From NCBI GenBank assembly GCA_030386875.1, contig CM059577.1, forward strand, positions 23,571,038 through 23,635,037: a stretch of 64,000 bases of DNA. The letters are read 5' to 3'. Under the pieces are notes generated by a model. The model saw only the letters and a list, made by a program, of their open reading frames with translations. It did not search any database and was not told the origin of the DNA. Made by a program: the position numbers and the translations under genes. Positions 24,879-36,169 of this stretch are shown in pieces. The stretch is from Morinoia aosen (lineage: Eukaryota; Arthropoda; Malacostraca; Amphipoda; Talitridae). Position 1 is the stretch's first letter. The number at the start of each line of letters is the position of its first letter.

Positions 24879-27365
24879 AAAAACTCAGGCCAGTGAGAGA
24901 TAGAGTTAGTTAGGCTGGCCAGCGCGCAGTGCCTCTCTCGCAGCAGGTACACTCGTTTGACTTCCTCGCTGGTTTATCTCACATGATTCTTTATTTTTCT
25001 GCCCACTGTAATCTTGTATTACTATATCGCGTCTGGAATTTTTCTATTTTCTTACGTATTTATTCTTTTTTCGTTCCTATTCTTCTGCGGAAACCTTCCT
25101 AAATGTAGTGCTCTAGTAAACTGAGCGTCAGTCTGCAGTGGATGATCCCATGAGTGTCAGGGAGGTTTTAATTAACATGAACGAATTAGCGTATCTTTAA
25201 TTTATACGTTGAGGAACATAAAGTTAATGCAAATAATATTCTTTTTAAAACAAACAAAAATTACTTTTAAATATTGTCGGCAACTTTGTTGTTGTTGATG
25301 CAGTATGAAAGTATTTTTAATTTCAAGAATTGTAGGAATGTAGTGGAATAATTTAGCAATTAAAGCAAGTGTCTAAGAAAGACATACAGGTAGGAACTGA
25401 AACTACTCTTCATGACAGAAAAGCTGTTGAATTTGTTTTCGAGACTCTTCATGTATTTTATAAAATAGTTGTCAATTTTTATTTTGATATTTACATTTTT
25501 TTGTAAAACATTTTCTCAATCTGTCTTCTTATAGTTCTTATTCACTTATACCTTTATCTCACTTCAACTCCCTACATTTATTTTTCCCTCTTTTATCCTT
25601 CTCCGCAGCTTCCCTCTTTCACTACTTGCTTTTTTCCCTTTCCTACCTTCCTTCTTTCATCCAATAATTTTTTTCCTTCAATCCTGCTTCGGAAAGCCAT
25701 TCTCCTTTTTCTTATTTTTTGCTTTTTATTTTGTTCCTACCCTTTCCCCCTCATCCCAATTTTTTTATTTCTTCACTTTACCATTTCTTCTATTTTTATT
25801 TACCCACTTTTCCCTTTTATCCCCGGTTCCTCCGCCCCTGACGCACAACATTAATCAGAACTAAGCAAAATTTTTCAGAGACGTTTCGAAACAATCTACG
25901 GAGTCTGGTCCCCAGGTTTCACTAACTTCCCTCATCGACAAACTGGAATAAAAATGCCTTCAAACAATAAGCTCCGGCTGATGAAGCGCCCTCAGTTATT
26001 ATTGGGATTTGGAATTGGCGACCAGCCGTTCAAATCAGTTCCAGGTTAAAACTAACCCTGCCATGAATATATATTCAGAGGTTTTATTTTTATCTATTTC
26101 AGAGGTAATATATGATTCTCACAGGTACATATTTACGTCTGTGTGCATGTCATTCTCTTAATTTTGGACACTTTTCTAAGAATATCAAGCTTTACAAGAG
26201 CCGTGTTTCTCTTAGCGCTTTAAACGCAAGTTACTTCTGAGTTATAATTAACAACCATTTTCACAGTTTCTGTATATAGCATTTTATCCCCCAAATCCAG
26301 TTTTTGCTTTGCCTGACTGTAGATACAGATATCCACCATGAAATTTGACTATAAATGAACAATATTCTGAGGTATTTTATCGGGAGCTGGTCACCAAGTC
26401 ACTGGAGAACAATCACATTGGATACGCACTGCGGCGTGCTCACTTATTATTGAGTTTTTGCTATAACTTTTCACAGGATATACGTTGTGCTCAAATCTTC
26501 AGACTTAAGATCCCCACCAGCGTTTGCTTGTCGTGCTAAGGACGGCCTAAAATCAAAGCTAAGTTTACACCACAGGGGACTTCCCCTTCGCCTTGCGCTC
26601 AATTCATTTTTGAGGCCAAAAGGTTAGCCTTATGAAGACCAACTTATGCTTTTGATAACAACAACAACAAACAAACAACAAACATCGGCATCTTTGGGAT
26701 GCTTTATTTCCAATCAAGCCTGATACATATGATCTTAAGCATTGGTTTTTCAAATGTCTTATAACTAACCCTATATATAGGACACCATGACGGTTTCCCC
26801 GTAAAGCCGGTACCCATTTCCGACACCTGGGTTGAGTGGGGTATTGTGCTTGAGCTTTCCCTTATACCCAACGGGAAAAATAACGAAATAATGCAACATT
26901 ATAAAGGATAATATTATTCATGACGAGCGGAACAAGGTAAGAATTTAATTGGAGACCTAGAAGAGCATACATTACGACAGCGTCTATCAGGAATGACGGT
27001 GGTCGCTATAAAGGTTTTAAACAGAGTCGATAAGGCAAGAGTCGAAGTGATTTAAGATGGGGCTGGGCTTATTTACAACAGGTTTAGTTCATTCAAGGGA
27101 AAATAAATTTTACTAATGAGGTACATGGTTATTGTTAAAGAGAGTTCAAATCAAAGTAAAAGTGTTATGGTTGAGTTGTGGGCAGGTTTTGGCTGGCCAG
27201 GTCGCGTTCGGTATGAACAGCAGGCAAAATATTTAACAGCTTTTGAGAAAAATGCAAAAATGATGCCTGTTTTATTAATCGGACAATGATAAATATTATT
27301 ATGGTTATAAAAAGAACAAAAAACAATATATACAAATGAAGCAGCCTCAGACGAAGAGCACGTGA
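24879..27365. other. Non-coding region with a long pyrimidine-rich tract
   Basis: From about 25540 to 25850 the plus strand is strongly C/T-rich with little order. An ACA/AAC simple run lies near 26657-26690. No gene or transposon protein was recognised. Confidence 0.45.
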
Positions 27366-27548
27366 CATCTGAGCACATCTCTTCCCCACACCACACGCAT
27401 CCCCACGCACATCTCTTCCCCTCACCACACGCATCCCCACGCACATCTATTCCCCCCACCACACGCATCCCCACGTACATCTCTTCCCCACACCACACGC
27501 ATCCCCACGCACATCTCTTCCCCCCATCACACGCATCCCCAGGATGCG
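27366..27548. repeat. 34-bp minisatellite, 5 copies
   Basis: The C-rich unit includes CATCTCTTCCCC, then CACCACACGCATCCCCACG. Five copies occur with few changes. The array ends in a perfect hairpin, listed separately. Confidence 0.92.
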
Positions 27549-27553
27549 TGTGA
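27527..27553. other. Perfect 12-bp hairpin at the array edge
   Basis: TCACACGCATCC (27527-27538), a 3-base loop CCA, then GGATGCGTGTGA (27542-27553) form a perfect inverted repeat. The left arm is part of the last 34-bp unit and the right arm is its reverse complement in flanking DNA. Confidence 0.9.
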
Positions 27554-27654
27554 CTGATGCTCTAGAGGGCTATGTTATAGGATAAGTGGGTTGTGATGCT
27601 CGGTGAGGCTGGAAAGAGAGCTACTCTCATTGGCAGTGACGCTTGCGTAGAGCT

Positions 27655-27745
27655 TTAAATTAGTAAATCAAATTTAAAACCTGTGGAGAATCAAGCAATA
27701 AAATAAAGAGGCTGTACAAAATCAACCCACAAAATAGGGAGGTCA
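27655..27745. repeat. Left block of a degenerate CCAAT-type array
   Basis: About two to three diverged units of the form AATCAACC..AAAATAGGGAGG and GAGGCTGTAC match the array at 28748-29420. About 1 kb of other sequence separates the blocks. Confidence 0.6.
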
Positions 27746-28747
27746 TGCGGATGTCACGTTTGCCCTTTGTTAATTTGCATCAGCAAGATAATCTCGATTG
27801 GAGGAATGGCACTCCTCCACACCAACATATAAATTATATTGCAATTTGCACGAGAAAAACATAAACACAGCATAACATAACAATACAGTATCATGAGTCC
27901 TAATATAATCAAACTATTACAAGTACTCACTAAGTTCGGACACAGACAGACTTACATCTCCATGACCCACTTTACTTAGAGGCTTTTCTATGTCATTGAG
28001 CCAGGACCTGTTCGCAGAATATGCTTAGGACTTAATACGATTGAGAACTTACGACACTGTACTCACTCACAATAAGATCATATTGCGCGATTGCTATGCA
28101 AAAAATGCTCAATTATAAATTGTATACATCAATTACAATGCTTCTGAAACCCTAACATTGGCCGGTCAATTCATAGCCAAGATATTAGCTACTGAAATAC
28201 GATTCGAAAGACCGCAGTTTTTAAGCACATCGGTTACAGCATTTTACACGAAGGACAAAAACATTTAGAAACCAGGCACACGATAATTGAATTAAAAGTC
28301 TATTTTTAACTTTCTAATGGCACGTTTGGATGCTCATTCTATTCATGTTTCATTCCGACATCAGTCTTCAAGTTTGACCACGGGAAGAGAATTTTTCCGG
28401 ACCCTGTTTATTTCCCAGGGACGGTAGTATAGAAGTGACGGCAAGTTAAGGAGATACATCACGGTACGACCTCCCACCTGCAAAAAACTATTTTCAGAAC
28501 TATACAAAAACTATTCATGAGGAATTCTTCATTACCAGGATGATGTGTTTTCAGACAATTCCATCCAACTCACCCGACCCATGTCAGCATTTTCTTAAAC
28601 AGACATACTGTGAATGCTTGTGCTCCCAAGCACGCTCGCCTCACTCTCGCGAACAAAGCTTCTTCACACAGTAATTCTAACAGGTTTTTAAATTCTAACA
28701 TACTTCGCATTACTCTTATACACAATATTATATTTCCAAATCACTAG
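27746..28747. other. 1-kb unique segment interrupting the CCAAT-type array
   Basis: No repeat units and no recognisable protein. It may be an insertion into the array, but I found no convincing terminal repeats or target-site duplication. Confidence 0.4.
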
Positions 28748-29420
28748 TCACTCGGAATCAACCAATCAAATAGAAAGACTATGCAGAATCAACCAATCAA
28801 ATAGGGATGCTGTGCGAAATCAACCAGTCAAATAAGGAGGCTCTACTGAATCGACCAATCAAACAGCGAGGCTGTGCAGAATCAACCAATCAGATAGGGA
28901 GGCTGTGCTAAATCAACCAATCAAAAAGGAGCCCATACAGAATTAACCAACAAAATAGGGGGCTGAGTACAATCAATCTAAGAAATTGACAATCACAGCA
29001 GAGTCAACCAATCAAACTAGGACCCTGTATAGAATCAACCAATCAAATCTAAGCTATACAGAATCATCAGCCAATTGAATTAAAAAGGCTGTGTAGAATC
29101 AACCAATCAAGCAAGGAGTCTTTGCAGAATCAAACAATCAAACAATAAACCTGTTCTGAATCAACCAACCAAACTGAATGCCAGCCTAGAATGAACCAAT
29201 CGAATTGAAAGCCTACGTAGAATAAACCAATGAAATATGGAGTCGTTGTAGAATCAGCCGACCAAATAGGGGCATGAGTGTGGACCAACAACAGTTGTTC
29301 TGTTCAATTAGATGTTTATAGACGAATCAATTAACATGGCAAGGATTCTATGCATCATTGACCATTCAAATAGAGAATCAATTCAGCCATAACTGATCGA
29401 ATGGGGGGCCAATGTAATTA
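28748..29420. repeat. Degenerate ~35-bp array rich in CCAATCA motifs
   Basis: Roughly 18 diverged units are built around GAATCAACCAATCAAAT followed by a GGAGGCTGTGC-like segment. About nine keep an exact CCAATC, the core of the CCAAT box bound by NF-Y in eukaryotes. Unit divergence is much higher than in the neighbouring arrays, so this array is old. Confidence 0.85.
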
Positions 29421-29767
29421 ATCAAACTGGACCGTCTAAAATTTACCCAGATAACAAGAGATCTCAAAAGGAAATCATCGAGTTGAAACCGAAAGCTATT
29501 TTGAATTAACCAACAACTTACAACCCTCAAAAAATCAACTAATCCTGTGATGAGCGGGTGTGAAATTTTTCCTTAACAATTTATAGTTTCTGTAGAAATC
29601 GATGCATCAAATGCCGAATCTATGAGTGACCCTTCAGAAGAGGAGCCTATGTAAAATTGAGAGTGAAGCAATCGCGTGAAGGGCATCCGCCAAATGTCGC
29701 GCTGTGAAAAACTGCACTAAGCGTCGCTGTTATTTGTGTCGTGATCTGTATACACGACAGCAGGCAC

Positions 29768-30030
29768 TGCAAGGGGCACGGCAGGGGGCACGGCAGGGGG
29801 CACGGCAGGGGGCACGGCAGGGGGCACGGCAGGGGGCACGGCAGTGGACACGGCAGGGGGCACGGCTGGGGGCACGGCAGGGGGTACGGCAGGGGGCACG
29901 GCAGGGGGCACGGCAGGGGGCACGGCAGGGGGCACGGCAGGGGACACGGCAGGGGGCACGGCTGGGGGCACGGCAGGGGGTACGGCAGGGGGCACAGCAG
30001 GGGGCACGGCAGGGGGCACGGCAGGGGGCT
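29768..30030 (+). repeat. 12-bp G-rich minisatellite, about 22 copies
   Basis: The unit is GGGGGCACGGCA, giving runs of four to five G separated by a 7-base CACGGCA loop. This satisfies the common quadruplex pattern (four or more G-runs with loops up to 7). The 12-bp period keeps frames open on both strands (GARQ, HGRG and AGGT on plus, PCPL and VPPA on minus), which I treat as spurious. Confidence 0.95.
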
Positions 30031-30169
30031 TAATTTACTGGAAATATACAGAAAACTCCCTGGTAATTTCTTCAAAACAAGGGCGTTTGAAGAGCGCAAC
30101 TCAGTGCCTCAAAAGTTTTATCTTGTTCATCGCTCATTTACTGTACTTCATATCTCAAATATGGTTCCG

Positions 30170-30910
30170 ACTCCTTGCATCATCATTCCTCACAATCCCA
30201 TTTCCACACTTCTCTACTTACCATGGATTGCACCGCCACACATTTTCTTACTTACCAAAGTATCAATTTGCAACTTTTTCAGTTTCCCGTTTCCTTACTG
30301 CGTCATTTTACCACTTCCTTACCTCCTCACTCCCACACTTTGCTACTTTCCCATTCCCCCACTTCCTTAGATTTTTATTTCTATGCTTCCCCTCGTTTAT
30401 ATAATCAGCTCCCCAATGTCTCTAATTGTCCATTCCCTAGTCACTCAATTTTCTCATTCCCCACTTTTTTAATTCCCCGTTTCCTCAATTACAAAATTAT
30501 TCTCCGCTCATTCCCTTTAATCCTTCGCTACATAAATTTTATAATTCCTCATTGCTCAATCTTTTTTAGATCTAAATTTACAACTTTCCAACTGTCCCTA
30601 ACTTTAAAGCCTTTCTTTTCATAAATTTTCTTTCGGCTAATTCTTCCTCAGGTCCAACTTGTCCAATTTTTGATTCTCGAATTTCCCCGACTTTTCACAG
30701 GTTGCACTTTTTAAAGCGGCAATTTTCTCATTTCTTCATCTTTTCCTCAAGTTCCACTTCTCAAATTTGTACATTTCTCACTCCCCAAGTTTTCCTCAGG
30801 TTCCATTTCTCAAATTTGCAATTTTCTCAAACTTTTCCTCATGTCCCACGTCTCAAATTTTCAATTTTTTTACTCCCCAACTTTTCCTTTGCCCCATTCC
30901 CCTGCCACTT
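30170..30910. repeat. Pyrimidine-rich, degenerate low-complexity tract
   Basis: The plus strand is dominated by TTTTCTCA, TTCCTCA and CTCCCCA words. From about 30715 to 30900 a loose unit of about 50 bp can be followed (TTTCTCAAATTTGCAATTTT-like words). Open frames here reflect composition and have no domain. Confidence 0.6.
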
Positions 30911-32640
30911 GCCCGAGGCGTCAACTCACGACCAAAACTTCATTTCACGCAGAATTTGAAGGTGCATCGCGACCGTCACGAGATCGGGTCGACAACCTGC
31001 AAATATCTCCGTAGACCTGACCTCGCCTCACACACATGAACACCCCTCAATTTGGGGCATGTATCTTCATCGTTCCAGCCTACATTGGCCCACTCACACA
31101 ACCTTCAAACGCACGCGCACCACATTACGAGTTTTATTAAAAGAAAACCCACTAAATGGGGAGCCAGACGAAATCTGCGCCACTCGATGGGGTTCTGGGG
31201 ACGATTCATGGGGACACAAATCACGGGGAGAGCTGTAGGGGAGAGGTGGGGAGGGGGAATGAGAGGTCAGAGCGGGGGTGAGAGGAGGGAGTTGGAATGA
31301 GAATGGAGTGGTAGAAAAAGGGGAGTGGGACGAGCATAAAATGAGGGAGAGATGGCGGGAGTTAAATGTTTCAGTGAGAAGAAATGATGTGTGCTTGAAG
31401 AATCAAGTGAAGTGTGCATTTTATGTCATGGAGAAACACGTATTAAAGTGGCTGACAAGTGAAGAGTAAGAAACAAATAGCGAGTAGAATGGAGATAACA
31501 AATTTTCAAGAGAGACTTAAAAATGTTAGGCTCAAATTGACCGAGATTTTGAAATAGAAGGGCTACTAAAAGAAAAAAATGATTGTAGCTGACCAATGAT
31601 TGAACGAAGAAAATAAGAAGCAACAGGAAAGATAAAAAGGACTTCGAGGAAGGTCAATGTTAACTTTTACTGAGACTTTAATGTGGGCTTTTGCTGCATG
31701 AGCGGTGGGGCGATGGTGTTGACCGGCAAGAAAAATGGGAAAGCAGAGATGCTGAATTCCAAGACCGTAACGAGCAAGTTCTGGCGTAAAGATCTTCGGG
31801 CGACCAAAAAATACGACAAATTGAAGCGACCTGTGAAATACAGAGCAGCGTGTGGGAGTGCTTGCAATGAATGCTTCTAGTTTGATCTTGCTTGCGTGCC
31901 TCCCATATAGCCTCCGCCGAGGCTGTTGAAAATATAACCCATTCACTGTTTCTGACATCGGACCTATTACTTTAAATATAAGATTGATTTTTGAAAGAAG
32001 AAAAAACAATACTTTGCCGCCCAAACCAACGAAAAAATACCTCAATGCTCATTCCTAAATGGAGAACCTAATAGGAGCTTAACTATCTCGTGTACCAGAT
32101 TGGTTTAACATTAAATAGAGAGTGAATTGACTTGATGGTAACCACATGGAGCACAATATTCCTAGCCAAACTGACTCGAATGCAACACATAGTAGCGTCT
32201 GAGAAACCATTAATTATAAGGATAGTAACCTTTTGAAGGTAACCTTTCTTCGATGATATATATCACGCTAACATGTTATCTATAAATTCTGAAGGCTGTT
32301 TAGAATTTCTATAGTTATCACCTCTAGACTTCAACGTATAATAATAACGGTAGAATATTTCACTGAACCGAAAATTCAGTGATTTATGAAGGTAGTGTCT
32401 AATCACTATAAGGTACTCATAATATTTCATATTATCATAGCACCTATAAATCAAGCATTGAGTACAGTTGTTATAATGCTTGATATTAGCTCATATCTAA
32501 CACTAGCAACGTATGATTTCATGCGGCCTCGCTGAATTTCCCTCGTGTCGACCTCAGCTGACCTACTGAAGCACTCGGTCGACTGCTCTCTTAACTGAAC
32601 TTCAGGACGCTTGCATAAACTATGAGCTCGTACTGATGAT
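30911..32640. other. Non-coding region, purine-rich in part
   Basis: A GA-rich patch lies at about 31190-31400. The 159-residue minus-strand frame at 31566-32045 shows no domain and overlaps unrelated frames of similar quality, so no gene is called. Confidence 0.4.
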
Positions 32641-32649
32641 GCATTGGAG

Positions 32650-32735
32650 TCGTGTGTGTGTGTGTGTGAGTATGTTTGTGTGGGTGCATGTGTGTGCCAT
32701 GCGTGTGTGTGTGTGAACGAGTTTGTATGTAAACG
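32650..32735. repeat. Interrupted TG microsatellite
   Basis: GTGTGTGTGTGTGTGTG runs are interrupted by AGTATG and CATG words. Confidence 0.85.
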
Positions 32736-34999
32736 TGGATCAGTGCGTGTTTGTAAACGTGCTCATTCGTGAACTTTGTGCACGTGTTTTTAAATCTGCG
32801 TGTCAATGTGAGATAGGACAATAAATGAGAGAGAAACAAGTGGTTCACTTCAATTCCCATCTTGCTACGTATCAGGTTCTGTGGCGCATTTCTTAATTTT
32901 AAATAGCTATCTGTTATTTTGATTACTTAAGAAAATTATATAATTATTTTCCTTGCAGCGATTTTATCTCGAGTTTTTGAAATTCTTAGTATTTAACCGA
33001 TTCAATCAAGGCATATGGAGGAAGTTATATTAAGGATGAAACCATATCAGGAACATTTTTGTAGTTGAAATAAGCAACACAGTTAAAAACTCCTGAAATG
33101 TGTTCGTATGGATCCAAGATTGAAAAATTCAGAAAATGACGCGTACAACTCTGTTTCAGATACGTTATAGCAGGGGATTGAAATTTCTCATCTTCTTTCG
33201 CATATAGGAAAATAAAAAAATGGTCTTTGAGATTATACAGAAAACTCGATGGTACAATTACGTAACATCGATTTTTTCAACTCATTAATGTTTTTCTTGC
33301 AGCAGCATCTATGTACATAAATGACGTGGCGTAGAGAATATTTTATCTAGTATAATATGGGTCATAGCATTTCGCTCGCAATCTTTGTGAAATTTGCATT
33401 TCATTTCCTTTTCTATTCATGGTTAAACCTCTTAAAAATCTGTGTATATATTTATTTTAGTGCATATATGTATCAATAAATAAATCAATAAATATTTACG
33501 CAGATTTTTTTATGCATACGCAACCGTTTTATACACGGATTTTGTGTCAGTTAATGATTAAGTAACCTTAGAGATGTAGTTTCAAATTAAAAAATTAGAT
33601 AAAATATTTCCACAACCACTGCACAACGCTTTAATATGAGTGCACTTGACTGGTTTTAAAATAACCCTGAAATGATGAATTTACTTCCCTAATTTTTAAT
33701 AATTACTAGACAGACCTGGTCACCTATCCTTGTTAACTATAGTATTCAATACATAGGGAACGAAAACAGGGAATAAACAGCAAATGAAAGAGAATCTTGA
33801 CGCAGCTATAGTTTAAAAACAGGTTAATTTAAGACAAACAACTAAAAATTCAGTAAAAAACATCCAGCTAAATGAGCAATACAGGAAATGTTCAATTGCA
33901 AACCTGGTTAAAAGTAGCGTGTTGGGTTGCTCGCTATAAACATTCAATATTGCAGAGATGTTTCACTGAATGTGTTTCTGCATTGTTATTCTTTTATGTG
34001 TTAATAAAATAATGAAATAAATAAAAAAGCTGATGCTGATTTCACCATAAATAAGGAGTGTGTTGCTTGCTTTTCCCACATTTGCCCACTCGGGACTCCC
34101 ATCTGCCCCCTCTCGGAACTGGTAGTTCCTCAAAGAGCAGCAATGTGCCATGAAGGTCTAATTTGATTCCTATTCTGAGATAATTTATAACTCAGGAGCT
34201 AAGGAATATTTTTTTCAAAAAATAAGAAATGAGCATCAGATGCACTAGGTATTCGTATTCCTTGTGTAATTAAGAGGACTGGGTCATAGGTCTTGTATAA
34301 AAGCAATGAATAAATAAACTGGGTCTCATTTCGAGTAAAGTTTCAAATATTTAATGGTAATATGACCTCTATGTTCGCGTTGTCCATTGGTAGTGACTTT
34401 TTCACACAAACTCTAAATATTTATCATTTCTCCTGTGAATTCATTATTAATCGATTGCGCACGAGGCATGTTAACATTGACGTAAATTTCTTCGAGATAT
34501 AAGCACAGATGTCACCGAATTATTTCGCTGACGTCATAGCATCGATATCATTATACCTTTCCGGTATATCTATATAATCAAATAAACAAGCAATCGGTTT
34601 CAGATGTTAAATTCTTATTCATTTTATTCAATCAACCCGTTAATTTTAACGTGTTTGCAACGCGCACTGAAATTCTCAGTGAATATTAAAGTTTTATTAT
34701 TGTTACACTACATTATCAACGCAAGACACATGTTATCCCGACTTTGATTCCCCATTGTCGTACATTCATTCCTATCATCAAAATTTTAAAAAAGTTCAAA
34801 AGTTATTAAAACTGCCTTAACTGCCTAATTTACTTCCTATCCTCTGAGTAATTTTTGCACAACTGTCATTACATCTTACAATACAGATTGAATGAGCATC
34901 TTACATCTTAAATCAGAATGAGCATCTCCGTAATGATCTTACTTCTTAATCTAAAAGTTACCCTTATTTTGGAGTTACCGGCCCTCATTTTTGTTTGTC
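32736..34999. other. AT-rich DNA, probably intron of the Beat gene
   Basis: No repeats or coding signals were seen. If exon 1 and exon 2 belong together, this is intron 1. Confidence 0.45.
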
Positions 35000-35282
35000 C
35001 AGTTACTCTGACCCTCACGTGTGTGTAGTAACTGAGACCCTCATTTCATGTGTGTGCAGTAACTCATAGCTTCATTTAGGTGTGCAGTAACTGTGACCCT
35101 CATGTGTGTGCAGTAACTGAGACCCTCCTTTCATGCGTGTGCAGTAACTCATACCTTCACTTATGTGTGCAGTAACTGTGACCCTCATGTGTGTGCAGTA
35201 ACTAGACCCTCATTTCATGCGTGTGCAGTAACTCATACCTTCACTTATGTGTGCAGTAACTGTGCCCCTCACGTATGCGCAG
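35000..35282 (+). repeat. Trimeric ~28-bp array of acceptor-like sites ending at the exon 2 acceptor
   Basis: Ten [C/T]AG|TAAC sites follow one another. The last G of each AG lies at 35028, 35059, 35087, 35113, 35144, 35172, 35198, 35228, 35256 and 35282. The spacings are 31, 28, 26 repeated three times (30 instead of 31 once), so the array is three copies of an 84-85-bp trimer. Each site has a GTGTGCAG or GCGCAG context followed by TAACTGTGACC, TAACTGAGACC or TAACTCATACC. The final site, GCGCAG|TAACAG, is the acceptor of the Ig exon and sits in exact register. Confidence 0.9.
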
Positions 35283-35506
35283 TAACAGTGGCGGAAGCGG
35301 CGCACCTGACGCGGCTGGTGGTGCCGCAGGTGGCGCTGGCGGGCACGGACGTGCGGCTGCAGTGCGACTACGACCAGGCGGGCGGGCCCGAGCTCTACTC
35401 CCTCAAGTGGTACAAGGACGATAAGGAGATTTACAGACACGTCCCCGCCACCGCCAACCACGCGCACTGCCCCTCGCAGATATCCCTGCCCGGCATCTCT
35501 GTTGAC
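35283..35506 (+). CDS. beat-like: Beat-family (Beaten path) first immunoglobulin domain exon
   Basis: This 224-nt GC-rich exon in AT-rich surroundings encodes, after the split codon, TVAEAAHLTRLVVPQVALAG, then TDVRLQC, DYDQAGGPELYSLKWYKDDK, EIYRHVP and ends PGISVD. The B-strand Cys (residue 43 of the joined protein), the C-strand LYSLKWYKD block (Trp58), the E-YR motif and the closing PGI-VD are hallmarks of the first Ig domain of Beat proteins. These are secreted or membrane-anchored axon-guidance and synaptic proteins, and family members bind Side (Sidestep) receptors. The domain is cut before the F-strand Cys (the usual CEVS), which must lie in a later exon. The exon runs from CAG|TAAC to GAC|GTGAGT, phase 1 in and phase 0 out. 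Which Beat paralogue this is cannot be told. An unspliced upstream frame exists but only reads through the acceptor repeats. Confidence 0.88.
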
Positions 35507-35890
35507 GTGAGTCTTCGTTCTCTCTCGTCTGTTTATTTGAAGACTTCCCGGTGCAGTGAGTTACGCATTGGTGACGGGCTGATGTTGATGTGTGTTGCTG
35601 ACTTCATTCTCTCAAGTCTGATAATTGGAAGACTTTCCGGTGGAGTGATTCGAATAAGGTAATGGTGAAGGGTTGAAGTGAGTGAGTCTGTTCATTTTTT
35701 CACGTGTGCTAATTTGAAGAATTTCCACTGGACTGATCTAATAGGGTAATGATAAAGGGTTGAAGTTGATGTGAGTTGATCTTAGGTGTGTTCAATATTC
35801 TGCCTTGTGTTAATTTTGATCTTTATCCAGTGGAGGGATTCGAGTAAGGTAATGGTAATGTTCTTTATTTAATAAGGGCTGAAGTTAAAC
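35507..35890 (+). repeat. Degenerate ~88-bp array beginning at the exon 2 donor
   Basis: Four diverged units start with the authentic donor GTTGAC|GTGAGT. Related donor-like words follow: GTTGAT|GTGTGT (GT at 35590), GTTGAA|GTGAGT (35678) and GTTGAT|GTGAGT (35771), at spacings of 83, 88 and 93 bp. The units also share a GAAGACTTTCCGGTGGAGTG-like block and a following AAGGTAATGG. Divergence is clearly higher than in the 95-bp array. Confidence 0.75.
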
Positions 35891-36169
35891 TAAAAAGGCC
35901 TGAGTTCCAGCACATCTGCTGCTTTGCGCTCAATCTTGGTTGAGAACGTGAGCAAAAATTTGAAATATTCAAGATTGTAAGAAAATTTATACAAGTAGAA
36001 ATATTTGTGCGAGGAAAATGTAAACACGAGAATGCTCTTGTGTCGTAGGATGTTGTTCACTAGAGCTGTGCACACGGGATTATTTGACGGCGTAGAGATG
36101 TAGCGACTGTGTATTTCCAGGAATGTTGAAAAATGGCGTAAAAGCAGGAGCTAGAAAGATAGGGCAGTT

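Noticed and set aside
23291-24952. Very long frames (521-553 residues) on both strands across the 15-bp array, reading GDGGC, VTVVV or TTTVT
   Set aside because: The unit length is a multiple of 3 and lacks stops, so frames are open on both strands at once. No domain, splice context or codon variety.
31566-32045. 159-residue minus-strand frame
   Set aside because: Overlaps other frames of similar length on both strands and shows no recognisable domain.
35165-35282. Upstream extension of the Ig exon frame as coding (NCDPHVCAVT-type peptide)
   Set aside because: It is read-through of the acceptor repeats. The exon is better started at the CAG|TAAC acceptor, which fits exon 1 phase.
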